NCBI RefSeq assembly: GCF_010686755.1
Contig: NZ_JAAGXA010000023.1
Span: 1 to 43,696 of the forward strand
Source of the DNA: Nocardioides zeae
GTDB lineage: Bacteria > Actinomycetota > Actinomycetes > Propionibacteriales > Nocardioidaceae
Direction: 5' to 3'
DNA: 43,696 nucleotides
Position numbers and translations under genes: made by a program
Notes under the pieces: model-generated
Databases searched by the model: none
Told to the model about the DNA's origin: nothing
The model's input: the letters and a program-made list of their open reading frames with translations, nothing else
Shown here: positions 38,188 through 43,696 of the stretch, piece by piece
Layout of the letters: each line of letters starts with the position of its first letter
Position numbering within the stretch: the stretch's first letter is position 1

Positions 38188-39149
38188 AGGTCCTCCGCAC
38201 CGAGATCGGATCGCACGCCACGGTACGTGGGCTGCCGCAGCCGCGCACCGCTCCCTTCGGGTGACCCGTTGAGCCCGAGGGCCTCGACGTCGACCACGAC
38301 CGTCGGCTCCAGCCATGTCGTGCCGAGGGCGTCCTCGCGCGGCACCTCGTCGGCGAAGGGACTGGTGGCCCGCACCAGCGGGTCGAGCAGCGCGCGCAGG
38401 TCGCGCCCGGCCCGGCCGCCGATGCCGGACCCGACGCGGCCCCGGTAGAGCAGCCCCTCGGGCGTCGGCGTGCCCACCAGCAGCGCACCCAGCCGGTCCC
38501 GCGTCCCGGTCTCGGGCCGCCAGCCACCGACGACGTACGACTCCCGGGTCCGGTGCGGGAACTTCAGCCAGTCCCGGCTCCGCACCCCGGGGCGGTACGG
38601 CGCGTCGCGGCGCTTGCTGACGATGCCCTCGAGCCCGAGGCGCGCGGTCTCGGCGAGGAGCGTCGGACCGTCGTCGTACGTCGTCGACTGCGTCCACGGT
38701 GCCGCGCCGTCGACCTCGAGGACGCTCGTGAGGCGGCGCTGGCGGCGCTCGAGCGGGCGCGTCGTGAGGTCGCGGTCGTCGAGCGCGAGGAGGTCGAAGG
38801 CCACGAAGGTGACGGGCCGCGCCGCGACGTGGGCCGCCACCCGGGCCGCCCGGCGCTCGTGGATCCGCTCGGCGAGCACGGCGAAGCTGGGTCGTCCGGC
38901 CTCGTCGAACGCCACCACCTCGCCGTCCAGCACCGCCGACCGGCCGGCCACGGCGTCCACCAGGCCGTGCAGCTCCGGGTAGGCGGGGGTCACGACGTTG
39001 CCGTTGCGGCTCTCGAGCCGCAGGCCGCCGGCGCCGTCGAGGTGCACGAGGACGCGCATGCCGTCCCACTTCACCTCGTGCAGCCAGTCGTCGCCGGCGG
39101 GCACGGCGTCGCCGCGGGTCGCGAGCATGGGGCGCAGCGGAGCGGGCAC
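38184..39149 (-). CDS. ATP-dependent DNA ligase (LigD ligase-domain type)
   Basis: This is a 321-residue ligase of the NHEJ type. Adenylation motif I is Glu-Val-Lys27-Trp-Asp-Gly-Met-Arg. Motif III is Leu-Asp-Gly-Glu-Val-Val-Ala-Phe, motif IV Leu-Glu-Gly-Ile-Val-Ser-Lys-Arg, and motif V Trp-Leu-Lys-Phe-Pro. An OB-fold domain follows with Tyr-Val-Val-Gly-Gly-Trp and Arg-Val-Gly-Ser-Gly-Ile-Gly. The C-terminal Leu-Arg-Gln-Pro-Thr-Tyr-Arg-Gly-Val-Arg is typical of LigD ligases. It seals double-strand breaks held by Ku. GTG at 39149 was chosen because the conserved Pro-Ala-Pro-Leu-Arg-Pro-Met-Leu begins right after it. It is divergent from ku across 141 bases. Confidence 0.93.
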   Translation of the reverse strand: MPAPLRPMLATRGDAVPAGDDWLHEVKWDGMRVLVHLDGAGGLRLESRNGNVVTPAYPELHGLVDAVAGRSAVLDGEVVAFDEAGRPSFAVLAERIHERRAARVAAHVAARPVTFVAFDLLALDDRDLTTRPLERRQRRLTSVLEVDGAAPWTQSTTYDDGPTLLAETARLGLEGIVSKRRDAPYRPGVRSRDWLKFPHRTRESYVVGGWRPETGTRDRLGALLVGTPTPEGLLYRGRVGSGIGGRAGRDLRALLDPLVRATSPFADEVPREDALGTTWLEPTVVVDVEALGLNGSPEGSGARLRQPTYRGVRSDLGAEDL

Positions 39150-39290
39150 GGTGCCATCCTCGCTCGTCCGGCACCGATGAGTCCGTGGCGGTGGGCGGGT
39201 CGTTCCTCCAGACTGGTTCGCGGAGCGGTCGGCGGGGTACCGGGAGGGCCGGTTCCCGGGGCAGCACGGCGACGACGAGAAGGAGCAACG

Positions 39291-40322
39291 ATGCGGGCGA
39301 TCTGGAAGGGCGCGGTCTCCTTCGGGCTGGTCAGCGTGCCGGTGAAGCTGTACGCCGCGACCGAGTCCCACGACGTGTCCTTCCGGCAGGTGCACGCGAA
39401 GGACGGCGGCCGCATCCGCTACCAGCGCGTCTGCTCGCTCGACGGCGAGGAGGTGCCCTACGCCGACATCGCCAAGGGGTACGAGACGGAGGACGGCGAG
39501 ATGGTCGTCCTCGACGACGACGACCTGTCGGCGCTGCCGTCGGCGTCGTCGCGCGAGATCGCCGTCGAGAAGTTCGTGCCCAGCGACCAGATCGACCCGC
39601 TGCTCTTCGAGAAGAGCTACTACCTGGAGCCCGAGAAGACGGGCGCGAAGCCCTACGCGCTGCTCCGCCAGGCCCTGCGGGACGCCGATCGGATGGCCGT
39701 CGTCACCGTCGCCATCCGCAACCGCACCAGCATCGCGGTGCTGCGCGTGCGGGAGACCGAGAACGGCGACGTCATCGTGCTCCAGACGATGATGTGGCCC
39801 GACGAGGTGCGCACCCCGGACTTCTCCGTCGACGTCGACGACCTCGGCGAGATCAAGGACTCCGAGGTGAAGATGGCGCAGATGCTCGTCGAGACCCTCG
39901 CGGGCGACTTCGACGCCTCCGACTTCTCCGACGACTACGCCGAGGCGGTCGAGGCCGTCGTCAAGGCGAAGATCGAGGGCGGCGAGGTGCAGCGCACCGA
40001 GACCACCACGAAGGGCTCCGGCGAGGTCGTCGACCTGCTCGCCGCGCTGCAGCGGTCGGTGCAGGCCGCGAAGAAGTCGCGGGGCGAGGACGTGGACGAC
40101 TCCGCCACGGACGGCGACGGGGCCGACGCGGCCGACGGGGCCGACTGGGCCGACGGGTCCGGGGAGGCGGAGCCGGCGCCGCGGAAGCGAGCTGCCACGA
40201 AGAAGACCGCGACGGCGAAGAAGACGACCTCGACGAAGAAGGCCGCCACCAAGAAGACGGCGGCGAAGAAGTCACCGGCGAAGAAGACGACCACGCGCAA
40301 GACGGCGGCGAAGGCCAGCTGA
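39291..40322 (+). CDS. ku: DNA end-binding protein Ku with Lys/Ala-rich tail
   Basis: This is a 343-residue Ku homodimer subunit that encircles DNA ends and recruits LigD in non-homologous end joining. The N-terminus Met-Arg-Ala-Ile-Trp-Lys-Gly-Ala-Val-Ser-Phe-Gly-Leu-Val is canonical. The core includes Val-Glu-Lys-Phe-Val-Pro ... Ile-Asp-Pro-Leu-Leu-Phe-Glu-Lys-Ser-Tyr-Tyr-Leu and ends near residue 260. The remaining 80 residues are an acidic linker followed by Lys/Ala/Thr repeats like histone H1 tails, which in mycobacterial Ku help DNA binding. ATG at 39291 has AAGGAG at 39280-39285. It is transcribed away from the ligase/transpeptidase/polymerase operon. Confidence 0.97.
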   Translation: MRAIWKGAVSFGLVSVPVKLYAATESHDVSFRQVHAKDGGRIRYQRVCSLDGEEVPYADIAKGYETEDGEMVVLDDDDLSALPSASSREIAVEKFVPSDQIDPLLFEKSYYLEPEKTGAKPYALLRQALRDADRMAVVTVAIRNRTSIAVLRVRETENGDVIVLQTMMWPDEVRTPDFSVDVDDLGEIKDSEVKMAQMLVETLAGDFDASDFSDDYAEAVEAVVKAKIEGGEVQRTETTTKGSGEVVDLLAALQRSVQAAKKSRGEDVDDSATDGDGADAADGADWADGSGEAEPAPRKRAATKKTATAKKTTSTKKAATKKTAAKKSPAKKTTTRKTAAKAS

Positions 40323-40361
40323 CGTCATCTGGTCGGGGCCACGCGGCCTCGTCCCGACCGG

Positions 40362-40430
40362 GGGCCGGAAATGTGCGGCCGGGACGCGCCCGACCGGGGC
40401 AGCGACGTACCAACATCCCACTTCGGCCCG
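40362..40430. repeat. Palindromic intergenic repeat, single copy
   Basis: It opens GGGGCCGGAAATGTGCGGCC, identical in its first 14 bases to the copies at 30079 and 30245. It closes CCAACATCCCACTTCGGCCC, whose reverse complement resembles the opening. The middle differs from the cluster copies. It lies between ku and the second Tat-signal gene. Confidence 0.6.
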
Positions 40431-40468
40431 CCCGACCCTGACCACCCCGCCGACCCCGCCCACCTCGC

Positions 40469-40516
40469 GGACGTCATGCGCACCGCACGCCCGAGGCGCC
40501 GGAACGCATGACGTCC
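40469..40516. terminator. Perfect 12-base inverted repeat between convergent genes
   Basis: GGACGTCATGCG (40469-40480) pairs perfectly with CGCATGACGTCC (40505-40516) around a 24-base loop. ku ends at 40322 and the Tat-signal gene ends at 40542 from the other side, so a bidirectional terminator is the simplest role. There is no T-run, so a protein-binding site is also possible. Confidence 0.5.
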
Positions 40517-40541
40517 CGGGTACGACGCGGGACCGGGCGGC

Positions 40542-41054
40542 TCAGACGGGAATGCGCGACTGGAAGACCGTGGCCGCCGAGTCGAAGCCCGGGGCCGTCA
40601 CCGTCAGGGTGAAGTCACCCCGCGAGCCGCCGTCGTCGAAGTAGACGGACTCCGAGCCGGTCGGACCGAACGCCACCGGCTGCGCGGCCGTCAGGCCGGT
40701 CCCCCAGACGTACGTGATCGGGTGGGTGTCCAGCGCGGACGTCAGGATCCATCCGGGAGGCGCCGTGATGAACTGCGAGTTGGCCAGCGAGCTCCAGACC
40801 TGGGTGACGGTGAGGGTGAGCACGGCCGCGCTGGAGCGGCTCGGCGTGATGGTGAAGCCGTTGAAGAAGAGGGCGTGCGCGTCGAGGCCCTCGTCGAGCG
40901 GCGCCGGACCCGTGCGCGAGAGGCCGCGCGTGATGGTGAACGTCCCGTTGGCCGTGCTCGCCGCGAACGCGGGCGCGGCGGAGACGACGGCGACGGCGGG
41001 CGCGGCCCAGGCAGCGGTGGCGAGGACGCGACGGCGCGTGGTGTGGACGGACAT
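40542..41054 (-). CDS. Secreted protein with Tat-like signal, unknown function
   Basis: This is a 170-residue protein. The signal has Thr-Arg-Arg-Arg-Val-Leu at about 6-11, the core Ala-Ala-Trp-Ala-Ala-Pro-Ala-Val-Ala-Val, and a cleavage site near Ala-Phe-Ala-Ala-Ser (about 30-32). The mature body is Thr/Val/Ser-rich with predicted beta strands and no Cys; it ends in Gly-Asp-Phe-Thr-Leu-Thr-Val-Thr-Ala-Pro-Gly-Phe. The same ending pattern (Gly-Thr-Phe-Thr-Val-Thr-Val-Ser-Ser-Ala-Gly-Phe) occurs in the protein at 756-1328, so the two belong to one family. ATG at 41054 begins the signal peptide, with GGGGAT upstream. Function is unknown; an envelope or surface protein is likely. Confidence 0.78.
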   Translation of the reverse strand: MSVHTTRRRVLATAAWAAPAVAVVSAAPAFAASTANGTFTITRGLSRTGPAPLDEGLDAHALFFNGFTITPSRSSAAVLTLTVTQVWSSLANSQFITAPPGWILTSALDTHPITYVWGTGLTAAQPVAFGPTGSESVYFDDGGSRGDFTLTVTAPGFDSAATVFQSRIPV

Positions 41055-41279
41055 GGATCCCCATCGTGAACGTCGACGAGACGTACGCCGAGGCCGCCAT
41101 CGTAGTGATCCGCGGGTCCGTCCGCGGTCGAACGGGCAACGGCGCGCCGACGCATAGGCACCGCCGATGGATCCCCATCCCCCATTGCTCTTGGACCCCG
41201 CACGGTGCCCGCGCCTAGCGTCGAACCGCCGGCGCGGCACGTGCCGCGCCACCCGACGTACCGACGCGAGGAGCCCACG

Positions 41280-42494
41280 GTGAGCACCCCCGAGTTCGAC
41301 CCCACCATCCCCGAGACCGCGGCGCGCCAGGTCGAGTTCATCAGCCTCTCGCACCTCAACCCGTCGACCGAGCTGGAGCCCGTGCCCTCACGCGGCATCG
41401 ACCTGCCCTACTTCCGCCGCTACGTGCGGGCGCTGGAGGACGGGGGCTACGACTACACGCTGCTGCCGTACGGCTCGGGCACCGCCGACTCGTTCGTCGT
41501 CGCCTCGGCGGTCGGGCAGCTGACGGAGCGGATCAAGCCGATCGTCGCGCTGCGGCCCAACACGACGTTCCCGCTGGTCGCCGCCCAGAAGCTGGCGACG
41601 CTCGACCAGCTCACCGAGGGCCGCGCGGTCGTCCACCTCATCTCCGGCGGCAGCGACGCGGAGCAGGCCCGGCAGGGCGACTACCTGCCGAAGGAGCGCC
41701 GCTACGCCCGCACGAGCGAGTACATCGACCTGCTGCGCCGCGCGTGGACCGAGCCGGCGCCGTTCGACCACCACGGCGAGTTCTACGACTTCGACGGCTT
41801 CGGGCCCGGCTTCGCGCCGTACGACTCCCCGATCCCCATCTCGATCGGCGGTCAGTCGGACGAGGCGTTCGCCGTGGGCGGCGAGAAGGCGGACGTCTTC
41901 AGCTTCTGGGGCGAGCCGCTGGACGACCTCCGCGGCGAGATCGAGCGCGTCCACGCCATCGCGCGGGCCGCCGGGCGCACCACGCTGCCGCGGATCTGGG
42001 TGACGTTCCGTCCCATCGTGGCGGCCACCGACGCGCTGGCGTGGGAGAAGGCGCACGATTACGTCACGCGGATCGCCGCGACGTTCGAGCGCGGGGTCTT
42101 CGGCAAGCAGCTGCACCAGAAGGGCGACCCGCAGAACGTCGGCTCGCAGCGGGCGCTGACGTTCGCGAACGCCTCCGAGCTCTACGACCGGGCGCTGTGG
42201 ACGAAGACGGCGGCCGCCACCAACGCCGCCGGCGCCTCGACCGCGCTGGTCGGCTCGCCGGAGACGGTCGCGGCGGCGATCCTCGACTACGTCGATCGCG
42301 GCGCGGACCTCGTGAGCATCCGCGGCTACGACACGCTCAACGACGCGGTCGACTACGGCAAGCACGTGATCCCCCTGGTGCGCCAGGAGCTCGCGCACCG
42401 GGCGACCACCGGCCGCCGCGGCACCCTGCAGGCCGAGCACCTCGGCGGCTACACCGACGAGTACCGCCGGCTCGCGACGGCGGGACGCGCATGA
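41280..42494 (+). CDS. FMN-dependent luciferase-like monooxygenase (SsuD-like)
   Basis: This is a 404-residue TIM-barrel monooxygenase of the LLM class that resembles alkanesulfonate monooxygenases. His-Leu-Ile-Ser-Gly-Gly-Ser-Asp-Ala-Glu-Gln-Ala-Arg-Gln-Gly-Asp-Tyr-Leu and Arg-Tyr-Ala-Arg-Thr-Ser-Glu-Tyr are close to the SsuD phosphate/flavin segment. Ile-Ser-Ile-Gly-Gly-Gln-Ser and Phe-Trp-Gly-Glu-Pro follow. It needs reduced FMN from a partner reductase, which is not in the window. GTG at 41280 is preceded by GAGGAG at 41268-41273. Its stop overlaps the next start (ATGA), and the pair may oxidise an organosulfur or other small organic compound. The substrate is not determinable from the sequence. 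Confidence 0.87.
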   Translation: MSTPEFDPTIPETAARQVEFISLSHLNPSTELEPVPSRGIDLPYFRRYVRALEDGGYDYTLLPYGSGTADSFVVASAVGQLTERIKPIVALRPNTTFPLVAAQKLATLDQLTEGRAVVHLISGGSDAEQARQGDYLPKERRYARTSEYIDLLRRAWTEPAPFDHHGEFYDFDGFGPGFAPYDSPIPISIGGQSDEAFAVGGEKADVFSFWGEPLDDLRGEIERVHAIARAAGRTTLPRIWVTFRPIVAATDALAWEKAHDYVTRIAATFERGVFGKQLHQKGDPQNVGSQRALTFANASELYDRALWTKTAAATNAAGASTALVGSPETVAAAILDYVDRGADLVSIRGYDTLNDAVDYGKHVIPLVRQELAHRATTGRRGTLQAEHLGGYTDEYRRLATAGRA

Positions 42495-43681
42495 CCGCGA
42501 CCACGGCGCCGGTCCGCACGCTGCCCGTCCCGGACCTCTCCCCCGCCGCCCTCGCGGCGGTGACGGCCGAGGTCGCGACGTACGCCGCGGAGCACGACCG
42601 CAGCGGCGCCGTACCGACGGCCGGGCTCGAGGTCGCGCACCGGGCCGGCCTGCTGACGGCCACCGTCGGCACGGCCCACGGCGGCCCGGGCCTCGGACCG
42701 CGGGACGCGGTGCGCATCCTCACCGCCCTCGGCGAGGGCGACGCCTCGGTGGCGCTCGTCGTCGCCAACACCCTCAACGCCCACGCCGCGCAGGCGGAGC
42801 GGCCGCACTGGCCCGCGGCGGCGTACGACGACCTCCTGCGCCGCTCGCTCGAGGGCCCGGCCCCGGTCAACGCGATCCGGGCCGAGCCCGAGCTCGGTGC
42901 CCCCGCGCGCGGCGGGCTGCCGGCGACGACGGCGCGACGCACCGACGACGGGTGGGAGCTGTCGGGCCACAAGGCCTACGCGACCGGCGGGACGGCCCTG
43001 GCGTACCACGTCGTGTGGGCGGTGGCCGACGAGCCGGACGGCGACCCCGAGCGACCCCGCGTCGGCCACGTGCTCGTGCCGGCCGACGCCCCCGGCATCA
43101 CGTGGATCGAGACGTGGGACCACCTCGGCCTGCGGGCGTCGAACACGCACGACGTGGTCTACGACGGCGTGCGGGTGCCGGCCGCGTCGTTCGTCGAGAT
43201 CCCGCGCGGCGCCGACGGGGTCTACCGCGACCCGGCCGCCGTGCCGGGGCCGGGCAGCCTGGGGCACGCGGCGCTGTACGTCGGCGTGGCGCGCGCGGCC
43301 CGGGCGGCGTTCGTGGACTTCGCCCGCACGCGCGCGCCGGCCGCCCTGGGCCGCCCCATCGCGACCACCGAGCGGATCCAGGCGGTCGCCGGTGAGGTGG
43401 ACGTGCTCGTCGTGCAGGCGGAGACGCTGCTGCACGGCGCGCTGCTGCGCCTCGAGGCGGGCGACACGACGGTCGTGCCGGAGCTCGCCGGCATCAAGGT
43501 CGCCATCGCGAGGTCCGTGGTGGCGGCGGTGCAGACCGCCGTCGCGGCCCTCGGCAACCCCGCGCTGTCCCGGCACGGCTCGCTCGAGCGGCACCTGCGC
43601 GACGTGCTCTGCGTGCGCGTCCACCCGCCCCAGGAGGACACCGCCCTCCTCGCCGCCGGCCGCCGGGTGCTGGGGGTCTGA
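42491..43681 (+). CDS. Acyl-CoA dehydrogenase-like flavoprotein (SfnB/DszC-like)
   Basis: This is a 396-residue protein with the acyl-CoA dehydrogenase fold: a helical N-terminal domain (1-120), a beta middle domain with Trp-Glu-Leu-Ser-Gly-His-Lys-Ala-Tyr-Ala-Thr-Gly, and Trp-Asp-His-Leu-Gly-Leu-Arg-Ala-Ser-Asn-Thr-His-Asp-Val before the C-terminal helical bundle. The His-Lys-x-x-x-x-Gly and Gly-Leu-Arg-x-Ser-x-(Ser/Thr) patterns are those of the family branch that includes SfnB and DszC flavin monooxygenases. No clear catalytic Glu of fatty-acid dehydrogenases was found. Overlap with the SsuD-like gene (ATGA) implies joint function. The gene is complete and ends 15 bases before the window edge. 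Confidence 0.85.
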   Translation: MTATTAPVRTLPVPDLSPAALAAVTAEVATYAAEHDRSGAVPTAGLEVAHRAGLLTATVGTAHGGPGLGPRDAVRILTALGEGDASVALVVANTLNAHAAQAERPHWPAAAYDDLLRRSLEGPAPVNAIRAEPELGAPARGGLPATTARRTDDGWELSGHKAYATGGTALAYHVVWAVADEPDGDPERPRVGHVLVPADAPGITWIETWDHLGLRASNTHDVVYDGVRVPAASFVEIPRGADGVYRDPAAVPGPGSLGHAALYVGVARAARAAFVDFARTRAPAALGRPIATTERIQAVAGEVDVLVVQAETLLHGALLRLEAGDTTVVPELAGIKVAIARSVVAAVQTAVAALGNPALSRHGSLERHLRDVLCVRVHPPQEDTALLAAGRRVLGV

Positions 43682-43696
43682 TCGGCGCCGAGTTGT

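Overview
The window is a GC-rich, densely coded chromosomal segment from an actinobacterium. A member of the Nocardioidaceae (Nocardioides/Aeromicrobium type) is the best guess. The grounds are the strong G/C third-position bias, frequent GTG starts, 1-4 base gene overlaps, many leaderless promoters (TAnnnT followed 6-8 bases later by ATG/GTG), a DUF222-HNH protein, a DUF2510 protein, an F420-type luciferase-like oxidoreductase, and bacterial NHEJ genes. The genus call is inference from gene content only.

Layout. 1-1680: a gene-poor, probably accessory left end with a large imperfect hairpin, a Tat-signal secreted protein (756-1328) and a possible integrase tail. 1681-7998: housekeeping genes (ychF, two PH-domain membrane proteins of the YdbS/YdbT kind, an exonuclease III, a DUF222-HNH protein, a DUF2510 protein). 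8176-14114 and 17093-24479: purine catabolism, separated by a TauE-type permease, a thioredoxin-like protein and an L-2-hydroxyglutarate oxidase-like gene on the minus strand. 24682-28241: a four-gene ABC importer on the minus strand. 28408-34678: rmuC, a DUF6542 membrane protein, a repeat cluster, a YciO-type protein, ispH, xseA, xseB and a glycerophosphodiester phosphodiesterase. 34708-43681: a zinc-ribbon protein, a luciferase-like oxidoreductase with a palindromic operator, a split NHEJ locus (LigD polymerase, L,D-transpeptidase, ATP-dependent ligase, divergent Ku), a second Tat-signal protein, and a flavin monooxygenase / acyl-CoA-dehydrogenase-like pair.

How it works together. The purine genes encode a nearly continuous route: guanine to xanthine (GuaD), xanthine to urate (three-domain molybdenum hydroxylase), urate to 5-hydroxyisourate (uricase), then HIU hydrolase and OHCU decarboxylase to allantoin, allantoinase, allantoate amidohydrolase, and the PucG transaminase giving oxalurate plus glycine. 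Two amide hydrolases, a DUF3225-amidase fusion and an acetamidase/formamidase-family protein, form one operon and are plausible candidates for the oxalurate/oxamate end of the path.

The most interesting signal is regulatory. Four promoters (amidase operon, uraD operon, pucG operon, ABC importer) each carry GAAAC exactly 10 bases upstream of a TAnnnT -10 element. The uraD and importer promoters share a longer layout, GAAAC-n4-GTTAC-n6-GAAAC-n16-GAAAC-n10-TAnnnT, on opposite strands 17 kb apart. GTTAC-n6-GAAAC matches the GlnR box of actinobacteria, so the whole set looks like one nitrogen-controlled regulon that includes a candidate purine/ureide importer.

I saw no tRNA, rRNA, CRISPR array or intact transposase. 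A family of palindromic intergenic repeats (five copies recognised) and a 31-base tandem repeat are present.
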